DNA from: CAVQBP01 sp963723205
GTDB taxonomy: Bacteria; Bacteroidota; Ignavibacteria; Ignavibacteriales; Ignavibacteriaceae
NCBI GenBank assembly: GCA_963723205.1
Contig: CAVRQC010000025.1
Location: 62,001-126,000 of the forward strand
Direction of reading: 5' to 3'
Length of the DNA stretch: 64,000 nucleotides
Below, piece by piece: positions 52,487-63,135 of this stretch. Position numbers and translations under genes: made by a program. Every line of letters starts with the position of its first letter. The first letter of the stretch is position 1. The notes under the pieces are model-generated. The model ran no database searches. It was not told where the DNA came from and was given only the letters and a program-made list of their open reading frames with translations.

Positions 52487-54880
52487 ATGTCTTATAAATT
52501 AAACAAACTGTTTTATTTCTTTTTTCTTTTTTTCATAATAAACTGCATTTCTTTCGGAAAAGGTATTCATGATTTAATACAGCCTCTTAACCTTTCTGCA
52601 GGTGTAACAGATACAGTTCTTGTTTCGGATATATTTTATGCTGAAAATTATAATAATCTAACTTTGCTTAAAAGTCCTGTCATAAAAGTAAAATTCAATA
52701 ATGATAAAACTAAATTAATATTCACACCTTCGGCTAATTTCGAAGGTATTTCTTTAGTCGATTTTAATTTTGATAATAATACATATGAAATACCTGTTAG
52801 AGTAAACAGAATGCAGCAAATTACTTTTACATTTAAATCAATTGAAGAATATAAAAAAGTGTATCTCTTTGGAAGTTTTAACAGCTGGGACAGAAATAGT
52901 CTTCCGATGCATAAAGAAGGAAACATTTACACAGTAACTATTCCGTTAGAACCTGGAAGATATCAATATAAATTTTTTGCTGATGGAAAAGAACTTATTG
53001 ATCCTGAGAACTCACAAAAGATTCCAAATGGAATGGGAGATTATAATTCGGTTTTATCTGTTGCACCAAAACATAAAACCGAGCCGTTCCTGCATATTTT
53101 GGGTGAAAGCATTTCAGATAACAGAGCAATTTACTCATTCATTTACTTAAACAAAGAGAACAATGATGCACTTTCATCAAATGATTTAATAATCTTAATT
53201 AATAATCAAAAAGTCCATGCAGAAAATATTAGTCTGTCAAAAAATAAAATTGCAGTATCATTTGATATATCACAATTAAAAGGGAAAAATACACTGCGTG
53301 CTGCTGTATCGAAGAATGATCAGGCTACAAATATCCAAAATGTTATTTTATTTGATGGTAAGCCGGCCGGTAACAAAACTAATTTTACCTGGCATGATGC
53401 GATTATTTACTCTGCTTTGATAGACAGGTTTGATGACGGAGATACGACGATAAATAAACCAATTGTACACGATTCGCTTTTTAAAAAAGCTAACTATATG
53501 GGAGGAGATTTCCAGGGAATCATTAATAAACTTAACAGAGGCTACTTTGATTCGCTCGGAATAACAACGCTCTGGATTTCACCAGTGTATGATAACACAA
53601 ATCATGCATTCAGAGAATTTCCGAAACCGCACCGCTGGTTTTCGGGGTATCATGGATACTGGCCAATTAAACCCCGTTCTGTCGAAGAAGAATTCGGAAC
53701 AATGGGTAAATTACAGGAGCTGGTTAAAACTGCACATGAACATAACATAAAAGTATTATTAGATATTGTTGCTCATCATGTTCATGATGAACACCCATAC
53801 TATAAAGAACATCGTGACTGGTTTGGTCACTTAAAACTACCGGATGGCAGATTAAATATCAGAATGTGGGATGAACACAGATTAACTACCTGGTTTGAAC
53901 CGTTTATGCCCTCTTTTGATTTCATTTACTCTCAGGAAGCAGTTGAAGCGGTTACAGATGATGCCATATGGTGGCTGGAAAAAGTTAATGCAGATGGTTT
54001 CAGGCAGGATGCCGTAAAACATATTCCGAATAATTTCTGGCGAAAGCTGAATCAAAAGCTGGAAGAAGAAGTAGAAATACCGCAAGACAAAAAAGTATTC
54101 CAAATGGGTGAAACTTTCGGAAGTTATGATCTTGTTAAATCCTATGTAAACAATGGTCAGCTGCCAGCTCAATTTAATTTCAATTTGTATGATGTTGCTA
54201 TTCCGACATTTTTAAACCGGAATGCATCATTCCTGCAGTTAGATAAAGAAATCAAGAAAGGTTTATATATCTTCGGGGAAAACAACTTAATGGGAAATAT
54301 AATGGACAGCCAGGATAAAGATCGTTTCATGGCTTATGCTGATAGTGATCTTGCAATAAACGATGGTAATTCGATTGAAATCGGATGGAATAATCCCCCA
54401 AAGGTTGATCATAAAAGCAGCTATAAAAAAGAGAGATTATATCTCTCATACCTTCTAACAATTCCCGGTATTCCTACAATTTATTACGGAGATGAAATCG
54501 GAATGACAGGTGCAGCTGATCCGGATAACAGAAGAATGATGAGATTCGGTAACCAGTTAGATAACAACGAAAAAGAGAATTTAGTAGAAGTTAGAAAACT
54601 AATTCATCTAAGAGATAATCATCCTGCTTTACGATACGGAGATTATTATTCCTTAAAAGCCGATACAAATACTTTTGCATATTTAAGATCCGATATGAAT
54701 GAAAGTGTTTTAGTAGTTTTAAATAAAAATTCTGAAGCGCAAAATGTAAGTTTGGGATTCCCTGATTTTTATAAATCAAATTATATTACAGATCTTTTTA
54801 CAGGCGAAAAAATTAAATTAAACGGGAACAAAGCCAGTATACCTGTTAACGGAATTGGATACCGGTTTTTCGGTTTATGA
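52487..54880 (+). CDS. GH13 alpha-amylase family enzyme with an E-set glycan-binding domain (exported)
   Basis: A 797-residue enzyme. A signal peptide (FYFFFLFFIINCISFGKG) precedes a beta domain (about 30-105) and an AMPK/CBM48-like E-set domain (about 108-190; VYLFGSFNSWDRNS and PGRYQYKFFADG). After a neopullulanase-type N-domain comes the GH13 barrel (about 295-700) with catalytic Asp508 (DGFRQDAVKHIP), Glu542 (MGETFG) and Asp610 (MDSQDKDRF). In region IV the substrate-binding His (normally N/S-H-D) is Gln. It probably cleaves maltodextrins in the periplasm. The next gene is another GH13 enzyme 14 bp away, a likely operon. Confidence 0.88.
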   Translation: MSYKLNKLFYFFFLFFIINCISFGKGIHDLIQPLNLSAGVTDTVLVSDIFYAENYNNLTLLKSPVIKVKFNNDKTKLIFTPSANFEGISLVDFNFDNNTYEIPVRVNRMQQITFTFKSIEEYKKVYLFGSFNSWDRNSLPMHKEGNIYTVTIPLEPGRYQYKFFADGKELIDPENSQKIPNGMGDYNSVLSVAPKHKTEPFLHILGESISDNRAIYSFIYLNKENNDALSSNDLIILINNQKVHAENISLSKNKIAVSFDISQLKGKNTLRAAVSKNDQATNIQNVILFDGKPAGNKTNFTWHDAIIYSALIDRFDDGDTTINKPIVHDSLFKKANYMGGDFQGIINKLNRGYFDSLGITTLWISPVYDNTNHAFREFPKPHRWFSGYHGYWPIKPRSVEEEFGTMGKLQELVKTAHEHNIKVLLDIVAHHVHDEHPYYKEHRDWFGHLKLPDGRLNIRMWDEHRLTTWFEPFMPSFDFIYSQEAVEAVTDDAIWWLEKVNADGFRQDAVKHIPNNFWRKLNQKLEEEVEIPQDKKVFQMGETFGSYDLVKSYVNNGQLPAQFNFNLYDVAIPTFLNRNASFLQLDKEIKKGLYIFGENNLMGNIMDSQDKDRFMAYADSDLAINDGNSIEIGWNNPPKVDHKSSYKKERLYLSYLLTIPGIPTIYYGDEIGMTGAADPDNRRMMRFGNQLDNNEKENLVEVRKLIHLRDNHPALRYGDYYSLKADTNTFAYLRSDMNESVLVVLNKNSEAQNVSLGFPDFYKSNYITDLFTGEKIKLNGNKASIPVNGIGYRFFGL

Positions 54881-54894
54881 AATAATTAAATTTA

Positions 54895-56727
54895 ATGAAG
54901 AGCATTATTCAATTCTGTTTAATATTATTAATCTTCGGATTCACGGGTGAAAGATATCAACAGGAGGTAATTCCAAGAGTTCCTGAATGGTCAAAAACTG
55001 CTGTCTGGTACCAAATATTCCCAGAGAGATTTGCAAATAGCGATAAGGATAATGATCCGGTTCCACATGATATGGAAGGAGCATGGCCGTTTCAAATCCC
55101 TAAGGGCTGGAAGGTTTCGCCATGGACTTCCGATTGGTACAAACTGCAGCCTTGGGAAAAAGCAAATGGACACGATTTTTACTGGAATGCGGGGGTAAGA
55201 AGATACGGCGGTGATATTCAGGGAATTATTGATCATCTCAATTATTTACAAAAATTAGGTATAACAGCAATATATCTTAATCCTATCTTTGAATCCCCCT
55301 CTCTTCATAAATATGATACCAGGATGTACCGTCACGTAGATAATAATTTTGGTCCGGATCCAAAAGGAGATGAAAAAATATGGACTACAGAAAATCCTGA
55401 GGATCTTAAAACATGGAAATGGACTTCTGCAGATAAATTATTTTTGAAGCTTATAAAAGAAGTTCATAAAAGAAATATGAAAATAATTATTGATGGTGTA
55501 TTTAACCATGTTGGAACTTCTTTCTGGGCTTTTAACGATGTAGTAAAAAACCAGCAGAAATCTCCTTATAAGAATTGGTTCATAATAAAATCATGGGATG
55601 ATCCTAAGACACAACAAAATGAATTCGATTACCGGGGGTGGGCCGGAATAAAAGAACTTCCGGAAATTAATAAGAACGGGAAAAATGATCTTGCAGATGG
55701 TTTTGCAAATTATATTCACCTAATAATTAAAAGATGGATGGAACCGGATGGAAACAGTGCTGATGGAATTGACGGCTGGCGGCTTGATGTAGCTGAAAAG
55801 ATCAACATTAAATTCTGGAAAGAATTCAGAAATTGGGTAAAAGAAATTAATCCTGAAGCATATATAACCGGTGAAATCTGGTGGGAGGACTGGCAGAAGA
55901 ATAAAATGTTTAATGCTTTCCCATGGCTGAAGGGGAATTCATTTGACGGAGTTATGAATTACCGTTTTGCCAGAGCAGTAAAAAAATTTGTAATCGATAT
56001 AAAAAATCAAATAACATCAGAAGTTTTTTCGGATAGTATTCAGACGTTAATTCATGATTACCCAGAAGATAATTTATACGCTTTACAAAATTTAATGGAC
56101 AGTCACGATGTTGACAGGATTGCTTCACAGATTGTTAATTCAGACAGATGGTATGATCATTATGCAAATCCGTCGCAGAATAAAAATTACAAGGTACGAA
56201 AACCAAATGCTGAAGAAATACTTAAGCAATATTTAATTGCGGGAATTCAAATGACGCTGCCGGGTGCTCCCATGATTTATTATGGTGATGAAGCAGGTAT
56301 GTGGGGTGGCGATGATCCGGATTGCCGTAAACCTATGGTTTGGCCGGAATTTAAATATGAAACTGAATCAACCGATCCCTTAGAGCGTCCGCGACCCGCT
56401 GATTCAGTAAAATTTGATACCAAATTATTCAATTGGTATAAAAATTTAATTTCATTAAGAAATAAAACCCTTTCTTTAGGTAATCTGAAATTCTTCTTAA
56501 TTATTAAGGATAAAAGAATTATCGGTTATTCAAGATCTTTAAATTCAAAGACAATCTTTATTATTATTAACAATAAAAATCAAAAAGACAAAATAACTAT
56601 TGACCTGGCTGATTTTGAAGTTCCCGAAAATAAATTGACAGATTTATTAAATAAAAATATTATTGATGGTCAGGAGGGCAAATATAAAATTAACTTAAAG
56701 CCCTATGGAATTGTTATACTGAATTAA
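54895..56727 (+). CDS. GH13 alpha-amylase/neopullulanase-type enzyme (exported)
   Basis: A 610-residue glycoside hydrolase with an N-terminal signal peptide (IIQFCLILLIFGFTG). The catalytic residues are Asp298 (DGWRLDVAEK), Glu327 (ITGEIWWEDW) and Asp405 in SHD (LMDSHDVDR). The QIFPERFANSD and YGGDIQGIIDHLNYLQKLG stretches match the cyclomaltodextrinase/neopullulanase group. It has no CBM-like N-domain, unlike the upstream gene, and no T9SS tail. It likely degrades maltooligosaccharides in the periplasm. It is convergent with the PpiC-like gene; a short hairpin around 56727-56750 overlaps both gene ends. Confidence 0.9.
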   Translation: MKSIIQFCLILLIFGFTGERYQQEVIPRVPEWSKTAVWYQIFPERFANSDKDNDPVPHDMEGAWPFQIPKGWKVSPWTSDWYKLQPWEKANGHDFYWNAGVRRYGGDIQGIIDHLNYLQKLGITAIYLNPIFESPSLHKYDTRMYRHVDNNFGPDPKGDEKIWTTENPEDLKTWKWTSADKLFLKLIKEVHKRNMKIIIDGVFNHVGTSFWAFNDVVKNQQKSPYKNWFIIKSWDDPKTQQNEFDYRGWAGIKELPEINKNGKNDLADGFANYIHLIIKRWMEPDGNSADGIDGWRLDVAEKINIKFWKEFRNWVKEINPEAYITGEIWWEDWQKNKMFNAFPWLKGNSFDGVMNYRFARAVKKFVIDIKNQITSEVFSDSIQTLIHDYPEDNLYALQNLMDSHDVDRIASQIVNSDRWYDHYANPSQNKNYKVRKPNAEEILKQYLIAGIQMTLPGAPMIYYGDEAGMWGGDDPDCRKPMVWPEFKYETESTDPLERPRPADSVKFDTKLFNWYKNLISLRNKTLSLGNLKFFLIIKDKRIIGYSRSLNSKTIFIIINNKNQKDKITIDLADFEVPENKLTDLLNKNIIDGQEGKYKINLKPYGIVILN

Positions 56728-56750
56728 GAATTACTATGGTAGTAAATTCT
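56727..56750. terminator. Possible hairpin between convergent genes
   Basis: AGAATTACTA (56727-56736) pairs with TAGT and AATTCT (56740-56750) with a one-base bulge and TGG loop. No T-tract is present. It lies over the ends of both genes, so the call is weak. Confidence 0.3.
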
Positions 56751-58521
56751 CGTTATTATAATATTTTATCCATTCTTCACGCGGATATAATGTAGGAACC
56801 GCCATTATTTTACCGCCAAATCCGATATAGCGGAAGGTAAGCATTTGTATTGGTGTAACATCAATTTTCTTTAAGTTATTTTCAAAGATCTTAACATTTT
56901 GTTCCTTTGCAAGCTTCGCAATAAATTTACTCAGAACTTCATTTTTTGTTTCACTGACAAGGATATCTTTAGCGACCTGTATACTGTTTCTTATTTTTTC
57001 TGATGATATTGATGATCGTTTATCCAGAAGTCTAAATATCGTATACTTTCCTTTTATAAAAATCGGACCGTAAATCTGCCCAGTATTCAGCTGTGATAAT
57101 ACTGCACCCATCTCGCTCAATTGCGAAGCGCGCAGCCACATTGCACCTGTTGTATCATCGGCTGTGTTTTTAATCTGGCTCAATCTATTTAAGACTTTTG
57201 CAGCTTCATTAATATTGTCAAACGAAAATATTTGGATTCTTAACCGGACATCCTTTAAAACTTCATCTTTATGATTTTCAAAATAATCGTTAATCTGTTT
57301 TTTTGAAACTTTGACTGTATCAACAATTTTATTAGTTAACCGGGCTGAGTTGTATGCATCTAAAAAGATTCTGATATTATCTTTTACTTCGGGGGAGTTT
57401 TCCATTCCCAATTCTCTTGCTTTCTCAGCCAGAAAATGATTCTGAACAATAAATTTTAATGAGGCATGAAGCGAACTGGTAATTTCCCCTACTGAAGTAT
57501 CTATGGGTGCAAATCCTGAAGTTAAAAGATTATCAAGGACATAACCTAAAGATAATTCCCCGCCTTTAAACTGCAGCATGGGTGCTCTCGGATCAAAAGA
57601 AAATTTTTCCTTGATCGTTAAAATTTCTTCTTTACTTAAATAATAATTAGGATCAAAACTCGCCGGCCTGTGGGTTGCTAAAAGACTCTTTATAAAATAA
57701 ACCAATGGTCTGAATATTTTGTAATTTATATTTACTTGAACACCTTTCATTACTGATAAAAGGTACTTGTACCCTAATTCATCTTCTTTCCTTCCCTGAA
57801 TGATTTTCCTGACCATTTCAGTTCTATCACTTGTAGATATGCCGGTAAATTTTTTATTTGGAGTTTCTTTTATGATCTTAAAAATTACCCAGCCGTCAAT
57901 TGTATAATCAGGGTTTGAAATAAAACCAACATTTCTTCCAAAAAAGGCATTTTCAATATTTTCTGTTGATTCTCCATATCCAATCATAAGAGTATCATGC
58001 CTGGTTTTTAGACTATCGGAAAGAGAGTAAATATTTCTTAACGGTTTTTTAGTTGATAAAGTATAAAACTTTTTTGCAGATAAACTATCCGGGAAATAGA
58101 ATGTGTCAACTATATAAAAGTTGCCGGATATTTTAATTCCCTTTTTTATTTCACTTTGTAAAACTTTTACTTTGGAAAGAACTTCTTTCCTGTAAAGAGC
58201 ATCTCTTAAAAAGATTCTTTCAACCTCACTTTTGAATAGTTCTTCACTCTGATGCTCACCTTGAATTGAATTACTTTCCGAATTTGACAATAATTTTTCT
58301 GCAATCATAGACAGCAGAAAATCTTTTTTATCATTTTCAATATTCTGCTTGCTTTTCCCTGGGTAAATGGAAAGCTCGAACCTGTATTTAAAATCCGAGG
58401 CAGTTATAGGTTTTCCATTAACAATTGCCAGCGTATCTGTCCGAGCTGTTAAATATGAATTCGAACCGGAAATGATTAAAATAATTATAACTAAAAGGAG
58501 AATAACTTTCTTCATTATCAA
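56734..58521 (-). CDS. Exported SurA/PpiC-like peptidyl-prolyl isomerase or foldase
   Basis: A 595-residue protein with an N-terminal signal/anchor (KKVILLLVIIILIISGSNSYL) followed by a SurA_N-like start (LAIVNGKPITASDFKYRFEL), which is the characteristic opening of SurA/PrsA/PpiD relatives. The central part contains long helices with many charged residues. The parvulin domain is around residues 400-530 (KDVRLRIQIFSFDNINEAAKVLNRLSQ, LSEMGAVLSQLNTGQIYGPIFIKGKYTIFRLLDKR). It may assist folding of secreted or outer-membrane proteins. The second in-frame Met (MKKV) is a possible alternative start. Confidence 0.75.
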   Translation of the reverse strand: MIMKKVILLLVIIILIISGSNSYLTARTDTLAIVNGKPITASDFKYRFELSIYPGKSKQNIENDKKDFLLSMIAEKLLSNSESNSIQGEHQSEELFKSEVERIFLRDALYRKEVLSKVKVLQSEIKKGIKISGNFYIVDTFYFPDSLSAKKFYTLSTKKPLRNIYSLSDSLKTRHDTLMIGYGESTENIENAFFGRNVGFISNPDYTIDGWVIFKIIKETPNKKFTGISTSDRTEMVRKIIQGRKEDELGYKYLLSVMKGVQVNINYKIFRPLVYFIKSLLATHRPASFDPNYYLSKEEILTIKEKFSFDPRAPMLQFKGGELSLGYVLDNLLTSGFAPIDTSVGEITSSLHASLKFIVQNHFLAEKARELGMENSPEVKDNIRIFLDAYNSARLTNKIVDTVKVSKKQINDYFENHKDEVLKDVRLRIQIFSFDNINEAAKVLNRLSQIKNTADDTTGAMWLRASQLSEMGAVLSQLNTGQIYGPIFIKGKYTIFRLLDKRSSISSEKIRNSIQVAKDILVSETKNEVLSKFIAKLAKEQNVKIFENNLKKIDVTPIQMLTFRYIGFGGKIMAVPTLYPREEWIKYYNNENLLP

Positions 58522-58711
58522 CTAAATTTTACCAATAGAAAAAGCAAAAAATAAATTTACCTCTTTAAGAATATATAAATTATACAATAAATTATGCACG
58601 AAATTAATATTAAAACTTCAAATGGTATCGCTCTTAAAAATAAATTTCGATTTTTGAGCTTAATACTATTTACTATTAGGAAAATCTTCCAAATTAACCG
58701 GACGATTCTCC

Positions 58712-61700
58712 TTATTTCAGCATTATCATTTTCTTTACGTTTATAAAATTGCCGCTCTTTAACCGATAGAAATATACACCGCTGGAAACAGTTTGACCAA
58801 AACTATTTCTTCCATTCCAAACTACATGATACCTGCCCTGCTTTTGGATATTATTTACCAAAGTCGTCACTCTCCTTCCCAAAAGATCATATACCTCAAG
58901 AGTCACTTTTTCAGTATTCGGTATTTCATACCTTATAGTAGTTGTCGGATTAAAAGGATTTGGATAATTCTGGATTAATTTATACGATAATGGCTGCTGA
59001 CTTTTCTCCTTTACTTCCGTTAATGGTGAATTACTCAAAATAACAATTTTTGACTCATAGGGAGTTAAATCTACACTATAATTGTTAAAAGAAGAAGGTT
59101 CTATCTTAACAGAAGTACTATTCAAAATGTCATTGATGTACCATTCTTTACTAACATCCAAATTCAATGAATCCAGAAGTATCGAAACATTTAAATGAAT
59201 ATTATTATCATACATATTATTAATTACAATGGCCCGGTTGTCACTAGACATTCTGAGATACGAATAAGCAGAATCTAAAGATGAATTCGGAAGTTTAATA
59301 AACCTTCCCTGTTGTAATGCAGGATAATTATCGCGGGCTAAAATAAGCTTCTGATAGTAAACCTGAAAATTATACTTATCATTCCAGCTTATCATATCAC
59401 GCTGGTTTACTTCTCCGGTTTCCTGACCTGCATAAATTAATGGGACACCGGGAAGAGTTAACAGAATTGAAGCGGCAAGCTTAGTCTGTTCAGGGCTAAA
59501 TTTGGAAATAAACCTGTCTTCATCATGGTTTTCAAGAAACCTGAATGGTTTTATATATGATAAATAATTTGAACCCTGGTACCATTGGATTAAACTATCC
59601 AATGAAGCAATAGTTGAATTATGGTTTAATACATCTTTTAGTTTATTAAAGAAAGGCCAGTCATAACCCGAATCAAATTTATCATCAAAATACCTTAACT
59701 GATCTGCCTGAGCCTCTGCCAATAAAAAGATATCCGGTTTAATTTCTTTAAGTGTATTCCTGAATCTTTGCCAGAATACCGGGCCGGAAATTCTGTTATC
59801 ATTTACTCCCCAGGCAACATCACACCTGTAGCCGTCAATATCAAAATCTTCAACCCAGTATTTAACCATTTTAATCAAATAATCTCTGACCCATTTTTCT
59901 TCATAGTTAATATTTGGTAAATCCCACCAGTTAAACAGGTATTCATAATCTCCTTTTGCATCCCACTCGTAAAAATTATAGTAAGGGGAATACTGTTTGA
60001 ATTTATACGCATCCTCCATAAACGGATGAACTGCACTTGTATGATTTATTACCAGGTCCATCATAATTTTAATATCTTTTTGATGGGCTGCATCAATTAA
60101 ATTTTTAAAATCCTGTTTGGTTCCAAGTTCAGGATTTATATTATAATAATCGGTAATATTATATCCGTGAGGTGAAGCTGCCGGCATAATAGGCATCAGC
60201 CAGATACAATTAATTCCTAAATTTTTCAAACGTGATAATTGCGGAATTATACCTGCTAGATTTCCGCCAAAGCTAAATGATTTAGTATATATTTCATACA
60301 CAACTGATTTATTTATCCAATCTGAGTGCCATGTTTTTAAATTTACTGTATCAGGTGATCCCGAATTAACTACTACAAGCGCTCTTGCCCACGAAGTATC
60401 TTTACTATTCATAACTTTTAATATAAAGTAATACTCACCATCGGTAGCTGGTGAAGTGTAGCTGACTACTGAAGAATTGCTGTTTGAAAAGGTAACTGTG
60501 GCCGGATTATTCGGATCAGCTTGCCAGGAAAATGAAATTGGCAAATTATAATTATTTTTTGATTGACTTGCATCCAAAGTAACATTCTTACCTGATATAT
60601 TATATTTAATTACAATATTTGTATTGAAATCAGTATGATAATTGAAAATTACACCTTTACTTATCGAATTTTGTAAATCTTTTGTTACTGATGCACTGAT
60701 TATATTATCTCCATCTGTCAGATGAAATAGTGCATTAAATATCCCATCAGTTATAGTAACTGTTGTATCAAAACTCAATGTTCCATTTTTTACATGAAAT
60801 ATGGCACTTGATATAGAATTATCATTTACCTTTCCGTAGACCCTAACTGTATCTTGATACCAATCTCCGCCATTAGTTAATAATTCTACTGTTGGTCTTT
60901 GGGCTAAGTTTGTATTAATCTGTTCCGGTAATATTCCGATAAAGCCGCGATTTTCGGTACCCATCTTTGCAGGTCTTGGACCTCCGACAAAATATGGTAA
61001 AATAAAATTGGAAAGAATACGATGTTGAATCATATCATTTCTGAAAAATGCCGCATCATAAATATTCGGATTTCCGGTTAAGCTGCTGCCGCCTATACTT
61101 CCATCGACTTTAATTGCGCCATTAGTATTTCCAAAATATGAATATGCCCCGAAATACCATTTTGTTGTAAAAGAGCCCATTATATTTTCCAGATCGGACA
61201 AAGTGATAGAAAATTGAAATTTGCCGGTCGTTTTGGCATTTGAATTAATCTCTATCGATGCACTTTTTTGTAATGGATTATTTGAAATATAAATCGCATT
61301 TTCATCCCCTTTCAAGTGATTTGAATTAGGTGCTGCAATTATAAAGAACACTCCATGATTGTTCCAATCAGGTATTTTAATGCCGGCATTAGATGGTGCA
61401 TCAATATAATTACTATTAAGCTCATTCAGGATTTCTATTGCTACCCTTGAATAATCATCAATAGCTCCCATAGTAACTGTAAATTTCAGAGAATCATTTG
61501 ATGAATTTGTATTTATATCTATTGATTGTAAGTCTGTCGAATGCTCGGCAGCTACTGAAGGATAAGAATAATTACCTGTTCCGTCATCATCATTTTGAGC
61601 ATCTATATAGTGATATCCTGTATTAGAAGAATATACACCGATTGTTAAATATTTATCTTCAGCAATATTTCCATGTATATCTTTTCCGGTAAAACGCAAA

Positions 61701-62980
61701 ATATGTCTGCCAGTTGAAAGATTGTTCACATCTGAAATAATTTCGTAGCCATTCTTAATTGTATCAATTGTGATATTATGGGATATTAAATTATCATCCA
61801 GATAAACTTTGATAGAGTTAGTATCAATAACAGTATTACTGTCATTAGGAGAAATATAAGCTCCAATGTTTATCATACCTGAAGGATAATCGAAAACAGT
61901 ACCTTGATGGGGAGTTAAAACATCTATATAAGGAATCTTTATGACCTGTTTAATTACATAAGGATTATAATCTGAACCCAGCTTTGAATTATCGGGATCT
62001 GTTAAATAAGCTGTTTGTGCACTGGCACCTTTCACTAAGTATTGATAAGTAATTTTTGATCCTATTGGTAATACCTCTTTAATCTTAAAAATTCCATCTA
62101 GATCAGGTCCGGTTAACGGATCTGCACCATAATTATTAAATGCTCCCTGGATAGAAACTGTTGTAATACTGTCTCCAAGGAACTTTAAGCTTGGGCTCAA
62201 AGGATCAAATACAAATTCATATGGAGCTGACAAAATTAAATTCGATATTGTGAATGATGAAGAATCTGCACCAACAAATCCTTTATCATTCATAACCGAT
62301 AATTTTATATTATGCGTTCCGAGATCAAGCGGAGTTGTTATCTGATAACTAAAAAGATGTTCCGTTGAATCATAATAGCTTGGACTATTCTGAATTTCCA
62401 TCCCGTCAACTTCAAGTTTAATGGAAGATATATTTAAAGGACTTTTAAAACTTGATGCTATTTTTGCAGTTATTAATGGAAGCTTTTCTTTAGTAATCAA
62501 ACCATCTTTTGGCTGAAGCCTGTAAACATAAGGATCTGTTATATAAAGGATGGAATTGTTATTATCCTGCGGATCATTCCTAGGATTGTATGGATCTGTA
62601 ATCCATGAAGTTATCGAAGTATCAGAACCGCTAATACTATATGTAACAAATTTGTACTCATAAAATCCGGGTCCTTGATAAGTATAATTTCTTGCAGTAT
62701 CCGGTAATAACGGAACAGTAACTGTCCAAACATTATCACCATCATTTTTCATAATATAAGGATGCCGGTTATAAAATTCTCCCCAATTATTAAAAGTTCC
62801 GTTTATTCCGACCCCGGATTCACCGGCTTGCAATACCCGCTGCAATTTGAATTCAATCGGAATTCCATTAACGCTGTCAACCTGTGAATATAATACCGTC
62901 GGCAATAAAGCAAATAAAAGAAGAAGATTTGATGTTATACTTTTATTTCTAACCGGAAATAACCTTTTAATATTTCGCAT
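58712..62980 (-). CDS. Large secreted GH13 amylase with T9SS C-terminal sorting domain
   Basis: A 1422-residue secreted enzyme. Order: signal peptide (LLLLFALLPTVLYSQ), two E-set/CBM48-like modules (about 35-130 with GINGTFNNWGEF, and about 250-345 with VSIQGAFNNYG), Ig-like and other beta modules with a DOMON-type segment (about 460-650), then a GH13 barrel (about 935-1260). The catalytic residues are Asp1054 (DGYRCDVAWG), Glu1089 (LLAEAQ) and Asp1153 (ENHDEDRF, with the normal His). The C-terminal 80 residues are a type A sorting domain (NYPNPFNPTTTIRYEIP ... SSGVYFYRL) for T9SS secretion and cell-surface attachment. It probably starts starch breakdown outside the cell, feeding the periplasmic GH13 pair. 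Confidence 0.9.
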   Translation of the reverse strand: MRNIKRLFPVRNKSITSNLLLLFALLPTVLYSQVDSVNGIPIEFKLQRVLQAGESGVGINGTFNNWGEFYNRHPYIMKNDGDNVWTVTVPLLPDTARNYTYQGPGFYEYKFVTYSISGSDTSITSWITDPYNPRNDPQDNNNSILYITDPYVYRLQPKDGLITKEKLPLITAKIASSFKSPLNISSIKLEVDGMEIQNSPSYYDSTEHLFSYQITTPLDLGTHNIKLSVMNDKGFVGADSSSFTISNLILSAPYEFVFDPLSPSLKFLGDSITTVSIQGAFNNYGADPLTGPDLDGIFKIKEVLPIGSKITYQYLVKGASAQTAYLTDPDNSKLGSDYNPYVIKQVIKIPYIDVLTPHQGTVFDYPSGMINIGAYISPNDSNTVIDTNSIKVYLDDNLISHNITIDTIKNGYEIISDVNNLSTGRHILRFTGKDIHGNIAEDKYLTIGVYSSNTGYHYIDAQNDDDGTGNYSYPSVAAEHSTDLQSIDINTNSSNDSLKFTVTMGAIDDYSRVAIEILNELNSNYIDAPSNAGIKIPDWNNHGVFFIIAAPNSNHLKGDENAIYISNNPLQKSASIEINSNAKTTGKFQFSITLSDLENIMGSFTTKWYFGAYSYFGNTNGAIKVDGSIGGSSLTGNPNIYDAAFFRNDMIQHRILSNFILPYFVGGPRPAKMGTENRGFIGILPEQINTNLAQRPTVELLTNGGDWYQDTVRVYGKVNDNSISSAIFHVKNGTLSFDTTVTITDGIFNALFHLTDGDNIISASVTKDLQNSISKGVIFNYHTDFNTNIVIKYNISGKNVTLDASQSKNNYNLPISFSWQADPNNPATVTFSNSNSSVVSYTSPATDGEYYFILKVMNSKDTSWARALVVVNSGSPDTVNLKTWHSDWINKSVVYEIYTKSFSFGGNLAGIIPQLSRLKNLGINCIWLMPIMPAASPHGYNITDYYNINPELGTKQDFKNLIDAAHQKDIKIMMDLVINHTSAVHPFMEDAYKFKQYSPYYNFYEWDAKGDYEYLFNWWDLPNINYEEKWVRDYLIKMVKYWVEDFDIDGYRCDVAWGVNDNRISGPVFWQRFRNTLKEIKPDIFLLAEAQADQLRYFDDKFDSGYDWPFFNKLKDVLNHNSTIASLDSLIQWYQGSNYLSYIKPFRFLENHDEDRFISKFSPEQTKLAASILLTLPGVPLIYAGQETGEVNQRDMISWNDKYNFQVYYQKLILARDNYPALQQGRFIKLPNSSLDSAYSYLRMSSDNRAIVINNMYDNNIHLNVSILLDSLNLDVSKEWYINDILNSTSVKIEPSSFNNYSVDLTPYESKIVILSNSPLTEVKEKSQQPLSYKLIQNYPNPFNPTTTIRYEIPNTEKVTLEVYDLLGRRVTTLVNNIQKQGRYHVVWNGRNSFGQTVSSGVYFYRLKSGNFINVKKMIMLK

Positions 62981-63069
62981 AGTTTATTCTCCCTTTATTA
63001 ATCTATAAACGGAACGGTTATGAAATATAGAAATAACTTTATTTATAATATTCAGTAAATAAAAAATAA

Positions 63070-63106
63070 AACTATAAAGGGTCGCTTTTTCAACGACCCT
63101 TTATTT
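63070..63106 (-). terminator. Rho-independent terminator of the partial T9SS protein gene
   Basis: AAAGGGTCG (63076-63084) pairs with CGACCCTTT (63094-63102) across a 9-base loop. On the minus strand it is followed by a T-rich stretch; on the plus strand by ATTTT. It lies about 34 bp past the stop of the 63136 gene. Confidence 0.8.
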
Positions 63107-63135
63107 TGATTTAGCAATTCAATAATTAGCAGAAT

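Noticed and set aside
58592..58744. A short plus-strand ORF opposite the end of the large amylase gene
   Set aside because: About 50 codons, no ribosome site, overlaps the antisense end of a strong gene, no recognisable product.
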